Positions 8,559 to 17,315 of a stretch of 64,000 nucleotides of DNA are shown here, piece after piece (within the stretch, counting starts at the first letter, position 1; every line of letters starts with the position of its first letter). The stretch covers positions 186,001-250,000 of the forward strand of contig NZ_JAOYFC010000001.1 of the NCBI RefSeq assembly GCF_025802015.1, in the 5' to 3' direction. The DNA comes from Falsihalocynthiibacter halioticoli (lineage in GTDB: Bacteria; Pseudomonadota; Alphaproteobacteria; Rhodobacterales; Rhodobacteraceae). The notes beneath the pieces were generated by a model, which made no database searches, had not been told where the DNA came from, and saw only the letters and a list, made by a program, of their open reading frames with translations. The translations under genes and the position numbers were made by a program.

Positions 8559-9853
8559 AGGAGAGCAATACAAGCGCACGTAAACTCATTTCAGACAGTA
8601 TAAGTACTATACTTCTGAAAGCGGGATCATTGCTGGTTTCGCTTGCGTTTGTTTCTGTTCTTTCATTTGCGCTGCCTGCGAGTGAATACGGCAAATTGGC
8701 AGTTGTTCTTTCGGCCGCAATGATTTGCTCGGCCATTGGTTCTTTTGGTCAGTACGATTTGCTCGTTCGTGATCTCTCTAAATCTTCGCCCGATCGTGAA
8801 GGGTTCAAAAAGCAAATTGCAGTTTCTACAAACTGGGCATTCTGGGGCGGAATAGCCTGCGGCTCCGCAGCATCAATGTTGCTGCTTTTCGGCGGATTTG
8901 GCTATCGGCTGGCAATCGCTGTTTTGGCCCTATCTTCGCTCTTGAGTATTAGTTTCGCTTGGTCGGGCGCTGCCCGCGCACGCGGAGAAAATTTCTGGTC
9001 TTTGGCACCACGAGAGATTTTGTGGCGGCTGGCAGTCGTTATTATTACGGGCGGGCTACTTGTAATTGATGTTCAGATCTCCGCGGCTTCGATGGGACTG
9101 CTGCTTGTTGCAGTGCTTTTGTTGTTCCTGTTGTTGCAAGGTCAAAAACTCGGGTTCCGTTTGCGGTGGATCACTTTGGCCAAGCCGGCGAGATTGCGGA
9201 CACAACGCGCAAAATGTAGTTTTGACCTGATGATTGGGCAAGTTGCTGCAGTCGGATTGAGCACAGTCGATATCGTTATTGTTGGTCTGATGATTTCCGA
9301 AACTGCCGCTGCAGAATACTTTCCGGCGAACCGTATTGCGTTAGCAGTTAGCACTGTTACGTTCGCGCTATACTTAGTGATTTCTCCACTTGTGTCCGCC
9401 ACGCATTCAAAATTTGACCGCGAGAAGTTGGAGTTTTGGGCGAGCATTGCGACAGCTGCTTCTGTAAGCATAAGCATCCTCATTGGCGCATTGATTTGGG
9501 TTGGATACCCTTTGGTTTCAATGCTGTTTGCAACGGCAACGTCCCCAACAGCAACTGCGCTCACAATCCTCATTCTCGCTCAAGTCTTGCAGGCAAGCCT
9601 AGGGTTTGGGAACGCGTTCTTGGCGATGACGGGCCGTGAAAGAGCGTTAAGAAAAATTGAGTTTTGGGGCCTAGTGTTTGGGCTAATGTTCATGGCCATT
9701 GCCGCTTTGTCGGGATCAATTGTACTTGTTGCAGGCGCGCGTTTGATCGCTGTTGTGGCTAAGAAGGCTGTCGTTGCTTACACGGCCTATAAGCTTACGG
9801 GCTTCGCGCCTTTCTCTTTGAAAGCCCCCACGAAGGCTCTGCGGCATGCATAG
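8555..9853 (+). CDS. Wzx-like polysaccharide flippase (MOP superfamily)
   Basis: This 432-residue protein has about 12 hydrophobic segments beginning at 'ILLKAGSLLVSLAFVSVLS', as in the polysaccharide transporters of the MOP superfamily that move lipid-linked repeat units across the inner membrane. Sequence conservation in this family is low, so the call rests on topology and on its place between rfbA and the polymerase gene. The start ATGA overlaps rfbA. The region is visibly more AT-rich than the housekeeping genes, as is common in polysaccharide loci. Confidence 0.8.
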   Translation: MKESNTSARKLISDSISTILLKAGSLLVSLAFVSVLSFALPASEYGKLAVVLSAAMICSAIGSFGQYDLLVRDLSKSSPDREGFKKQIAVSTNWAFWGGIACGSAASMLLLFGGFGYRLAIAVLALSSLLSISFAWSGAARARGENFWSLAPREILWRLAVVIITGGLLVIDVQISAASMGLLLVAVLLLFLLLQGQKLGFRLRWITLAKPARLRTQRAKCSFDLMIGQVAAVGLSTVDIVIVGLMISETAAAEYFPANRIALAVSTVTFALYLVISPLVSATHSKFDREKLEFWASIATAASVSISILIGALIWVGYPLVSMLFATATSPTATALTILILAQVLQASLGFGNAFLAMTGRERALRKIEFWGLVFGLMFMAIAALSGSIVLVAGARLIAVVAKKAVVAYTAYKLTGFAPFSLKAPTKALRHA

Positions 9854-11120
9854 CTCACCTGCAAATTCAATAATGCCCGGTTTCGAGCCACGTGTTGACT
9901 ATCGCATCAGCCCAAAACTCGCCGTAGATCTCGTTCTTTTGCTACTAAGCGTGCGCGTTGTTTTGGGTGCAGTTGGCGTTTGGGTTAACGTTGGGCTTTC
10001 GGCGCCGCTCACTTTCTTGAATTTCGCTACATTTTCTTTGTTGGCGTTGTCATCGCCAGTCTTCTGTTCGCGTTATCTGAAACTTACTGTTTATCTTTTG
10101 TGTTTTGCGTTCGTTTCGGTTTTGAGCTTCATCATTACTGCTCCACCAGAAATCGCACGTGGCTTGGATGCGGTGTTTAGAGTTGTATTTCTTGCGGCTT
10201 GGGTTGGATTCGCGTCCATCTATTTTCGCAGTCAATATGCGGTGGAAAGGCTTCGGCAGTTTGTTCGCTTCCTTATCGGCTTCGGATTCGCGATAAGCGT
10301 TTTGCAAATCATAGCTGCTCCGGATCGTTTTCAAATTGCCGGAGAAGTTCGCGCGTTTGGCGTTTCGAGCCACCCTGTTTTGTTCGGAATGTTAATGCTG
10401 CTCGCGATTGTGGCGGACGAAATTCTCCGCCTGAAACTTGATCGATCTAAAAGCGTCACTGACTATGTGATTAGATTGATGGGCCTTCTTGCCATGACAT
10501 TTGCTGTTGCTCAAACGGCCTGGCTGATGCTGGCGGTCATCATCGTCGTTTTGGCCTCTTATAACGTTCCTAGACGGCTTCGAGGTGTGTCCTTCTTGTT
10601 CTTGGCTGGTGTGTCAATGGGAATGATCTACGCTCTTCCTTGGACGCGGGACCTGTTTTCACTCTTTGAGATATTTACCTCTTTTGGTGAGATATCGAGT
10701 GACGTGTACAGCTATCATCTGGTCGATAATTCTATGGCTTGGCGCGTGGTGAATTGGAAGATGTCTTTGAGTGCAGCTATGCCAGTCTGGTATTCTGGTT
10801 TTGGCCCAGGGCACTCTGAATTCTATAACTATTTTGGGCTAACACTTCACAATATGTTCTTTGAAGTGTTTGTCGAAACTGGCGTTTTCGGCCTGCTCTT
10901 CCTTTTTGCAATTGTTTTGGAAATTACGCGCTGCCTTAGACAATCAGGTCACGTGGGCGCGCTTGGAGAAGTAAGATCCCACAGGCTATTTGTCGCGTTT
11001 TCCCTCAGTCTTTTTGCCGCCTGCGTACTAAGTGTCACGCTTCTGGGGCAGACCCTGTTGCTGACTCTATACTTTAGTTTGCTCGTCATTGTGACAACGC
11101 CAACTTCGGAAATGGGATAG
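9846..11120 (+). CDS. Wzy-like O-antigen/capsule polymerase
   Basis: The 424-residue integral membrane protein has about 10-12 hydrophobic segments and a larger periplasmic loop around residues 265-320, containing the short motif 'GFGPGHSEFYNYFGLTLHNM', which resembles the 'hNxxle' loop of Wzy/WaaL proteins. It probably joins repeat units in the periplasm. It overlaps the flippase gene by 8 bases, which fits a Wzx/Wzy pathway. A second protein of this superfamily lies at 18566-19840, and which of the two polymerises and which ligates is not decided by sequence. Confidence 0.7.
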   Translation: MHSSPANSIMPGFEPRVDYRISPKLAVDLVLLLLSVRVVLGAVGVWVNVGLSAPLTFLNFATFSLLALSSPVFCSRYLKLTVYLLCFAFVSVLSFIITAPPEIARGLDAVFRVVFLAAWVGFASIYFRSQYAVERLRQFVRFLIGFGFAISVLQIIAAPDRFQIAGEVRAFGVSSHPVLFGMLMLLAIVADEILRLKLDRSKSVTDYVIRLMGLLAMTFAVAQTAWLMLAVIIVVLASYNVPRRLRGVSFLFLAGVSMGMIYALPWTRDLFSLFEIFTSFGEISSDVYSYHLVDNSMAWRVVNWKMSLSAAMPVWYSGFGPGHSEFYNYFGLTLHNMFFEVFVETGVFGLLFLFAIVLEITRCLRQSGHVGALGEVRSHRLFVAFSLSLFAACVLSVTLLGQTLLLTLYFSLLVIVTTPTSEMG

Positions 11121-11123
11121 TTC

Positions 11124-12212
11124 ATGGTTGCTCAGATCGACAAAGAATTGCTGCTCCGCCGCCCGTGGAAAGTGCCAGGAAGATTGTTTTCCTATGCATT
11201 CATCGAGGGACGCCCTCTTACGACAAAAGGCAGGTGGATTAACGGGTTGGTCTTCGCGCTTTATCGGTTAGCGCAGGTAATCCCCGCCCCGAAGCGACGC
11301 GGTCAGGTGGTTTTCATCGTTGGAACTGGCCGAAGCGGAACCACAATTTTGGGTAAGCTCTTCTCGATACACAGAGAGGTTGTTTTTCTGAATGAGCCAA
11401 AAGCTTTGTGGCATTTCGCCTATCCAAGAGAGGATCTGATCGGAAGTTATTCAGAAGGGCAGGCTACAGTCGTTGTGGAGCCTCAGCAGGACTCACAATT
11501 GATCGCCAATAAAGTCTCTCGTGTGTATCGATGGGCGCAGTTCTGGGGGGGCGCGCGTTGCGTTGTCGATAAGTATCCAGAGTTGGTTTTTCGAGATCGC
11601 TTTGTTTTCGATCTCTTCCCGGATGCAAAGTTTATCGCGATGCTTCGCAATGGTGTCGATACCTGCTGTTCGATTGACAAGTGGTCGGCAAAGAATGGTT
11701 TGTCAAAAAATGGCGAGACACATGATTGGTGGGGACGAGATGATCGGAAATGGCGTTTGCTCGTTGATGAGCTTGTTCCACTACATCCAGATTTGTGCCC
11801 TTACATAAGCCAGATTCGGCAGTTCACAGATCATCGGGACAGGGCCGCAGTGGAATGGATTTTGGCAATGCGCGCGGCCGTGTCCGTAACGCGCTCTCAA
11901 CCTGAGTCGGTTCATATCGTTAGGTACGAAGACCTATGCAATCAACCTTCGAAAACCTTGTCGCGCCTGTTGGAGTTTTGCGGCTTAAAAAGTGACTACA
12001 CTTTCTTTCGCTACGCGGAGTCAAAGCTCTCTCGCGTTTCATATTATCCAGGCGTCGCGCTTGATCCCATAATCGTAGTACCGTTTCGCGAAACCATGGT
12101 TGAGCTTGGTTATCGAGAAAGCTGTGATCGCGTTCAGCCGCGAATAGAGCACGATGAAGAGGTTTTGTTTCCAGCTAGCAGAGATGAATATGCGCGTTCT
12201 ACTGGCTCATAA
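11124..12212 (+). CDS. Sulfotransferase family protein
   Basis: This 362-residue protein carries the PAPS 5'-phosphosulfate loop 'VFIVGTGRSGTTILGKLFSI' (about residues 62-81) and a likely 3'-phosphate-binding segment 'KFIAMLRNGVDTCCSIDKW'. It therefore likely transfers sulfate from PAPS to a carbohydrate in the cytoplasm. It sits between the polymerase and a glycosyltransferase, so the product may be a sulfated polysaccharide. It starts 3 bases after the polymerase stop. The acceptor sugar is unknown. Confidence 0.8.
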   Translation: MVAQIDKELLLRRPWKVPGRLFSYAFIEGRPLTTKGRWINGLVFALYRLAQVIPAPKRRGQVVFIVGTGRSGTTILGKLFSIHREVVFLNEPKALWHFAYPREDLIGSYSEGQATVVVEPQQDSQLIANKVSRVYRWAQFWGGARCVVDKYPELVFRDRFVFDLFPDAKFIAMLRNGVDTCCSIDKWSAKNGLSKNGETHDWWGRDDRKWRLLVDELVPLHPDLCPYISQIRQFTDHRDRAAVEWILAMRAAVSVTRSQPESVHIVRYEDLCNQPSKTLSRLLEFCGLKSDYTFFRYAESKLSRVSYYPGVALDPIIVVPFRETMVELGYRESCDRVQPRIEHDEEVLFPASRDEYARSTGS

Positions 12213-13446
12213 GTTCTTCAACCTTGTGGGCGGTGCAGAGGTGTTCGTGCAAGAAACTGCGCGCATACTACAAGAGAATGGTCATGACGTTCATTTTCTT
12301 ACTACTGGTAATCCGGATGACGTGGATTGGTCGGATGCAATCAGCCCATCCCAGGTTACCTTCGTCGACCCGCCGGAATACCGAAGCGGGTCGCCGGTCC
12401 AAAAACTTGCAAATCTGCCTAAAGCAATTTGGTCAACCCAAGCCAAGAAGGTTACGGCTGATCTTCTGAAGAAATTCCAACCAGATTTACTGCATTGTTT
12501 TGCGGTTCACGTGCATTTAAGCCCATCAATTTTAGCCACTGCAAAAGAAGCGAAAATTGCGACGGTTATGACTTGCAACGATTACAAACACATCTGCCCG
12601 AACTATAAGTTGTTTCATCACGGACGCGTTTGCGAAGATTGTGCCGGCAGCAAGTTTTTCAACGCCGTTAAGAACAGATGCGCGAAAGATAACTATGCGC
12701 ATAGCGTCGCGAGTGCACTAGAGGCGCAGTTCCATGCGAGCCGAAATGTCTATGGAGAGTTGGTCGACCATTACACGTTCTCCTCTGATTTCATGGCGAA
12801 AAAAACAATCGAATTTTGGCCGGACCGCGAGTTCAGCTGGAGCAAGCTAAGAAACCCTTTCAACAGCAGGGACTTCACGCATTCGATGGAAGACGACGGA
12901 TATGCGCTCTATTTCGGAAGATTGGTCGAAGAAAAAGGAGTTTCGCTATTACTTGAAGCCGCAAAGCTTTGTCCTGATGTTCCAATTAAGATTGTCGGTG
13001 ACGGACCAGAACTAGAGCGGCTTCAATCAACAAAACGGGCTTCCAATTTGGATCAAGTTGACTTCTTGGGGCCAGTTTGGGGGGACGCATTAACCCCTAT
13101 ACTTAAGCGAGCGCGGTGTATTGTAGTTCCTTCGCTTTGGCATGAAAACTTTCCCTATGTGATCAATCAAGCGTTCGCAGTTGGCCGTCCGGTAATCGGT
13201 GCAAATCGTGGCGGCATTCCGGAGTTGGTCGCAGACGGCGAGCGCGGATTAGTTTTCAAAGTTGAGGACGTTGGTTCTTTAGCGAAGGCCTTAGACACAC
13301 TTAACAATTCGACAAAGGACGCAGCGCGCATGGGTCAGAACGCAAAGCTCTGGTCGGATGAAACCTTTTCGGATCAAGCCTACTACACCGACCTGTTGTC
13401 GGCCTACGAAGGGGCAATTCATGCGAATTCTGATCACGGGCGGTAA
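12184..13446 (+). CDS. Glycosyltransferase family 4
   Basis: The 420-residue GT-B enzyme begins 'MRVLLAHKFFNLVGGAEVFV' (after an initial MN), a GT4 donor fold opening. The C-terminal half has 'LYFGRLVEEKGVSLLLEAAK', 'IVGDGPELERLQ' and the nucleotide-binding 'PSLWHENFPYVINQAFAVGR'. A cysteine-rich insert (HICPNYKLF then CEDC, about residues 138-170) occurs in some GT4 enzymes. It overlaps the sulfotransferase gene by 29 bases, with the ATG at 12184 preceded by AGCAGAG. Donor and acceptor sugars are unknown. Confidence 0.88.
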   Translation: MNMRVLLAHKFFNLVGGAEVFVQETARILQENGHDVHFLTTGNPDDVDWSDAISPSQVTFVDPPEYRSGSPVQKLANLPKAIWSTQAKKVTADLLKKFQPDLLHCFAVHVHLSPSILATAKEAKIATVMTCNDYKHICPNYKLFHHGRVCEDCAGSKFFNAVKNRCAKDNYAHSVASALEAQFHASRNVYGELVDHYTFSSDFMAKKTIEFWPDREFSWSKLRNPFNSRDFTHSMEDDGYALYFGRLVEEKGVSLLLEAAKLCPDVPIKIVGDGPELERLQSTKRASNLDQVDFLGPVWGDALTPILKRARCIVVPSLWHENFPYVINQAFAVGRPVIGANRGGIPELVADGERGLVFKVEDVGSLAKALDTLNNSTKDAARMGQNAKLWSDETFSDQAYYTDLLSAYEGAIHANSDHGR

Positions 13447-14344
13447 TGGCTTTATTGGATCACACTTCGTTGGCCAAGCCGTGAAGGCGGGCCATGAGGT
13501 TTCTGTGCTTTCTCGAAAGGCACAGCCGGTATTCGCCCACGGACAGGAATTTCAGCACCTGCCTGGCGGGTATGAAGCCTTGGCGGCACATCCCGAGTGG
13601 CTGAATGGTGTAGAGACGGTTGTACATGCGGCATGGTCATCGGTTCCCAAGACCGCCACCGCAGACATGCAAGGGGATGTGCAGGCAAACGTTATTGGAA
13701 CGCTCAAGCTTCTGGAGATGTTGAAAGATGCCCCTTCCCTGAAGCACCTCGTGTTTCTGTCCTCTGGTGGTGCTGTCTATGGGGCCGCTGGCGGAGAGCA
13801 AAGCATCCGAGAAGATCACCCTCTTGAGCCAATCAGTGCTTATGGCGTCGGAAAGCTGAGCGCCGAGAAATATTGTCAGCTATTCTCCAACGAAACTGGC
13901 GTTCAGTTAACCATTGTTCGTCCTTCAAACCCTTTCGGTATGGGGCAAATTTCAGTGGGGGTGCTTGGCGTTGTTTCGACATTTCTTGTAAATGCTATTC
14001 AAGGCAACCCTAGCAAGATTTTTGGAGATGGAAGTGTTGTTCGGGACTACCTTCATGTGAGTGATTTGGCGCGGTTTCTATGCAAAACGGTCGAATGTCG
14101 CAAATCTGGGATTTACAATTGCGGTTCTGGAATAGGGACCTCGATAAACGAAGTCGTTGAAGCAGTTGAATCTGCGTTGGGCAGGCCGCTCGTCGTCAAT
14201 CGTATTCCTGCAAGAGCATTCGACCCGCCCCATATTGTTTTGGATAATTCTCAGGCAAAACTCAACTTCGGCTGGACTCCTGAAATACCTTTGAAAGATG
14301 GAATCTCGGCATTGGCGCGGGAGCTTAGTTCACATGCAGATTAA
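13421..14344 (+). CDS. NAD-dependent epimerase/dehydratase (GalE-like extended SDR)
   Basis: This 307-residue extended SDR starts 'MRILITGGNGFIGSHFVGQA' with the GxxGxxG motif, has the catalytic YGVGK (YxxxK), and the sugar-nucleotide segment 'IVRPSNPFGMGQ'. It probably epimerises or dehydrates a nucleotide sugar used by this cluster. Its start lies 26 bases inside the preceding glycosyltransferase gene. UDP-glucose 4-epimerase is one option, but the exact reaction cannot be read. Confidence 0.85.
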   Translation: MRILITGGNGFIGSHFVGQAVKAGHEVSVLSRKAQPVFAHGQEFQHLPGGYEALAAHPEWLNGVETVVHAAWSSVPKTATADMQGDVQANVIGTLKLLEMLKDAPSLKHLVFLSSGGAVYGAAGGEQSIREDHPLEPISAYGVGKLSAEKYCQLFSNETGVQLTIVRPSNPFGMGQISVGVLGVVSTFLVNAIQGNPSKIFGDGSVVRDYLHVSDLARFLCKTVECRKSGIYNCGSGIGTSINEVVEAVESALGRPLVVNRIPARAFDPPHIVLDNSQAKLNFGWTPEIPLKDGISALARELSSHAD

Positions 14345-15458
14345 CATAATGGGAACACGGGGAATTCCAGCCGCGCACGGAGGTTTTGAAACTTTCGCAG
14401 AAGAGTTGGCGCTTTTCCTAGTAAGTCAAGGACATGAGGTGTTGGTTTATTGCCAGAATGATCACGGCGAATCTGGCGTCTGGAAAGAGGATCATTGGCG
14501 AGGGATCAAACGCAGGTTTTTTGCCCCCAAAAGCCTAGGCCCGCGCGGAACGATTGAGTTTGACTGGGCTTGCACTCGCGATGTTCTTAGGCAGCCCGGC
14601 GTTGATTTGGTTTTGGGCTATAACACTGCGGTGTTTAGCGTTGCCCAGCGCCTTCGGGGGCGGTGCGTCTATATGAATATGGACGGGATCGAGTGGAAAC
14701 GCGCCAAATGGTCCTTGTGGGCAAAGGTATGGTTTTTTCTAAATGAAGTTATCGGCGCAAATATTGTGAATGTCCCGATTGCCGATCATCCCGAGATCGC
14801 GCGCCATGTTCGAAAAAGATGCCTGAAGAATCCAGTCGTGATACCTTACGGCGCAAACCCGATCGAGCATGCTGACGAGACTGCTCTCTCCGAGTTTGGC
14901 CTTGGAAAAGACTCTTTCCTGGTTTCGATCGCACGTATCGAACCTGAGAACTCGATCCTTGAATTGGTAAGGGCTTTCTCCAGCATTTCAACTGATAAAA
15001 AACTGGTCGTCCTAGGCCGATTTGATGGCGACAATCCATATCATAACTCTGTTAAGAAAGCGGCTAGCGAGAATGTGTGTTTTCCCGGCGCGATCTACGA
15101 TCCAGAAAAGGTAAGTGCACTAAGATACTATTGCCGCGCATATCTACATGGTCATCAGGTCGGGGGGACGAACCCATCGCTGGTAGAAGCGCTTGGCGCA
15201 GGTAACGCGGTAATTGCCCATAGCAATCCGTTCAATCGATGGGTTGCTGGCTCTGACCAATTTTTCTTTTCGGATGAGGTCGAGTTGAGAGAAATCTTGG
15301 ATTTTGTTCTTTCAGAAAATACCAAACTTGCAGCCGCTCGGCACGCCGCGAAGAAGCGGCATGCCGAGAATTTTCTATGGGAGGACGTGCTTGTTCAATA
15401 TGAGAAACTACTGACAACTCAATTCACAAAGCGGCAGATCAAACTGGCGAGAACCTAA
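14334..15458 (+). CDS. Glycosyltransferase with DUF1972 domain (Cps2T/rhamnosyltransferase-like)
   Basis: The 374-residue GT-B protein opens with 'INIMGTRGIPAAHGGFETFA', the hallmark of the DUF1972 domain found in Cps2T-like rhamnosyltransferases. The C-terminal glycosyltransferase domain includes 'SIARIEPENSILELVRAFS' and 'HQVGGTNPSLVEALGAGN'. With a full dTDP-rhamnose pathway in the same operon, rhamnose transfer is a sensible inference. The gene overlaps the epimerase gene by 11 bases, and its 3' end overlaps the convergent spike gene by 20 bases. Confidence 0.85.
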   Translation: MQINIMGTRGIPAAHGGFETFAEELALFLVSQGHEVLVYCQNDHGESGVWKEDHWRGIKRRFFAPKSLGPRGTIEFDWACTRDVLRQPGVDLVLGYNTAVFSVAQRLRGRCVYMNMDGIEWKRAKWSLWAKVWFFLNEVIGANIVNVPIADHPEIARHVRKRCLKNPVVIPYGANPIEHADETALSEFGLGKDSFLVSIARIEPENSILELVRAFSSISTDKKLVVLGRFDGDNPYHNSVKKAASENVCFPGAIYDPEKVSALRYYCRAYLHGHQVGGTNPSLVEALGAGNAVIAHSNPFNRWVAGSDQFFFSDEVELREILDFVLSENTKLAAARHAAKKRHAENFLWEDVLVQYEKLLTTQFTKRQIKLART

Positions 15459-16359
15459 GCGAGCGCAGGTGTCTGCTTGTGAGCGGAGGCCAATACCCAG
15501 CCGAAACAGATTGCGCTGCAAGCGCTTCTTCTGAACTGTCGCCATATTTTGCCGTCACATCATAAATGCCGCTCAATCCTGCAACACCGCAAATATCGGA
15601 AGCTCGCGAAGCAACTTGCCCCGACGTTCGAATGTAGGAGCCGTGCGAATTTCCATGTTCTGCTTGTGCGCCCAAAAGAACTATAGAGTCGCCGGATGTT
15701 CCGCTCTGTGGACCGAGCCCGAATTCAACACTACCACTCACGTTCGGAGTGAAGAAAAAGCGGGCGCGATAGGTGGTCCCGTCAGCAAGAAGTGTCTGAT
15801 CGAATGCCGTGACTGATCCGATTTGCGTACGTGTTTCGGATAGATTGCCAACTGGTCCGGAAAAGTGCGTTTCACCTCCAGGAAGGCCACTGAATGCGAA
15901 GCGAGCATTTTGAGAGGTACCGGCGCGATAATACGCGGTGATTGCGTAGGTTTCCGCCGCGGTGACGTTGAAGATCGTTTTCAATCGACCCCAAATCATC
16001 CCTGTAGAAGATACTTCCACACCGTCAAATTCGCCAAGCGCGTTCAGAGATAAGGCGTTCGCATTGCATGCATCCTTGATCCAATTGGTTGTATTGGCGC
16101 GGGAGTGCGCAATTAAATTGGTGCTTTGCGTTTCTAAAAGCAGACCCAAAGCGACTCCCGTAACTGGATCATGGTCGAAACGCGGTACATCGGAGGCGAC
16201 TTCAGAAATGTTCCCTGATTGGTCAAAATGATATGCACCCGTGCTTCGAGAGTGACTCACGTTTAGGGGCAAGCTCCCGCCTGTGAAATCAAATACTGTC
16301 TCACGCGACAGTTTCCGCTGTGCTGCGGTGTATGAAAGTCCGTATCCGATCATGCTCAA
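15439..16359 (-). CDS. GTA/phage head spike fiber-like protein (GhsB type)
   Basis: This 306-residue protein has the texts 'VPRFDHDPVTGVALGLLLET' and 'TNLIAHSRANTTNWIKD', characteristic of receptor-binding fiber proteins of Rhodobacterales phages and of the head spike of the Rhodobacter capsulatus gene transfer agent. The middle (about residues 95-260) looks like a beta-sandwich carbohydrate-binding fold. No signal peptide is present. It is coupled (ATGA) to the spike-base gene upstream, as in the rcc01079-rcc01080 (ghsA-ghsB) pair that builds RcGTA head spikes binding capsule. It is encoded against the polysaccharide operon. The identification is by remembered family features, not a search. 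Confidence 0.8.
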   Translation of the reverse strand: MSMIGYGLSYTAAQRKLSRETVFDFTGGSLPLNVSHSRSTGAYHFDQSGNISEVASDVPRFDHDPVTGVALGLLLETQSTNLIAHSRANTTNWIKDACNANALSLNALGEFDGVEVSSTGMIWGRLKTIFNVTAAETYAITAYYRAGTSQNARFAFSGLPGGETHFSGPVGNLSETRTQIGSVTAFDQTLLADGTTYRARFFFTPNVSGSVEFGLGPQSGTSGDSIVLLGAQAEHGNSHGSYIRTSGQVASRASDICGVAGLSGIYDVTAKYGDSSEEALAAQSVSAGYWPPLTSRHLRSLRFSPV

Positions 16360-16619
16360 ACCACGAATGCATGGATGCCGGACGCTGTCGTTCCTGTCGC
16401 GAATACGCGGCGAACACCTGTGGGCAACGTCATAAAATCTGAAACCTTAACCGTGCGCGTTTCCTCCTTTTCGGTCAGAATAACGAGCGTACCGCCAGTT
16501 TCGATGTAAAGCGCAAGGGCGACTGAAGAGAGATCTGTCGTATCGTTTGGGGCAACTGGAACGAGGTCCGTTGACGGGCCGTTTAGATTTGGTTGTCGGT
16601 TTTCAAATGGGTTGTGCAT
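16356..16619 (-). CDS. GTA head spike base protein (GhsA / RCAP_Rcc01079 family)
   Basis: The 87-residue protein contains 'APNDTTDLSSVALALYIETG' and 'GVRRVFATGTTASGIHAFVV'. This compact beta-rich pattern matches spike base proteins related to R. capsulatus rcc01079 (GhsA), a head-spike component of the gene transfer agent. Its stop overlaps the start of the GhsB-like gene. The start at 16619 follows AAGGAAT on the minus strand. No other gene-transfer-agent gene (terminase, portal, capsid) is in this window, in keeping with spike genes being encoded away from the main GTA cluster. Confidence 0.85.
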   Translation of the reverse strand: MHNPFENRQPNLNGPSTDLVPVAPNDTTDLSSVALALYIETGGTLVILTEKEETRTVKVSDFMTLPTGVRRVFATGTTASGIHAFVV

Positions 16620-16666
16620 AGCAATTCCTTATTGTTCAGCAATCGATGATTTGCGCGGGATGCGGT

Positions 16667-16677
16667 GAATTTGCACA
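16667..16677 (-). promoter_or_regulatory. Upstream 11-mer shared by the spike-base and secreted-protein genes
   Basis: On the minus strand TGTGCAAATTC lies 48-58 bases before the spike-base start. The same 11 bases lie 35-45 bases before the start of the minus-strand gene at 17728. The position suits a promoter or operator element. No known factor is assigned. Confidence 0.3.
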
Positions 16678-16835
16678 CAATGAATTAAGGAGTCGTGCGA
16701 GCGGCGTTCGCTGGAAACCGGCCATCGCAACAGCTGAATTAAACTAAATTCTTGATACTTAAGTTCGGAGGGGTCACGCAAAATTAAGGCTGCTTGTGCG
16801 TTCAATCGTGAGGGATTGAGGTCAAGGAGAAGCAA

Positions 16836-17315
16836 TTGCCACGCATTGCAACAGAAGTCGTTTGTCGAGTTACGGTTAGCCTGCTTTTTACGTGCTGGCT
16901 CTACAGCTTGGCATTTGCCGAAACCGTCGTGATCCGGAATGATGCTGGTGGAAACCTTATAGATCGAGTCGCAACGATAGAGCGCTATCGCAAGAGTGCT
17001 ACCAATGTAGAAATCCGAAAAGGCTACTGTGCTTCGGCTTGTACATTGTTTTTAGGGCTACCTAACGTTTGTGTGGAAAAGGGCGCTCGATTTGGTTTCC
17101 ATGGGCCAAGCTCTGCCTACACTGGTATATCGTTGCCGCCTGATAAGTTCGAATATTGGTCTCGTCAAATGGCATTATACTACCCGCCTCGAATTGCGCG
17201 CTGGTTCCTTAGTTCAGGGCGCTTCAGATTGGTCGGATTCTACTTCATCAGCGGCTCAGAGATGATCCGCCAAGGGATTCCAGAATGTGCACCGAGGAAA
17301 GGTCAGGGTGTCTAG
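16836..17315 (+). CDS. Secreted COG3904-like (ClpP/crotonase-fold) hypothetical protein
   Basis: This 159-residue protein has an N-terminal signal segment (about residues 8-28, ending AFAE), then 'GGNLIDRVATIERYRKSATN', 'EIRKGYCASACTLFLGLPNV' and 'GARFGFHGPS'. The 'CxSACT' serine and the following 'GFHG' histidine are typical of predicted periplasmic COG3904-type proteins with a ClpP/crotonase-like fold. I chose the TTG start at 16836 because AAGGAGAAG lies just upstream. It is divergent from the spike-base gene and convergent with a small secreted protein. Its function is unknown. Confidence 0.65.
   Translation: MPRIATEVVCRVTVSLLFTCWLYSLAFAETVVIRNDAGGNLIDRVATIERYRKSATNVEIRKGYCASACTLFLGLPNVCVEKGARFGFHGPSSAYTGISLPPDKFEYWSRQMALYYPPRIARWFLSSGRFRLVGFYFISGSEMIRQGIPECAPRKGQGV

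Noticed and set aside
15439..16619. Interpretation of the spike genes as part of a resident prophage
   Set aside because: No terminase, portal, capsid, tail, lysis or integrase genes are nearby; the flanking genes are polysaccharide and secreted-protein genes.
16629..16835. A 68-codon minus-strand frame upstream of the spike-base gene
   Set aside because: No ribosome site or family signal, and it would occupy the divergent promoter region.
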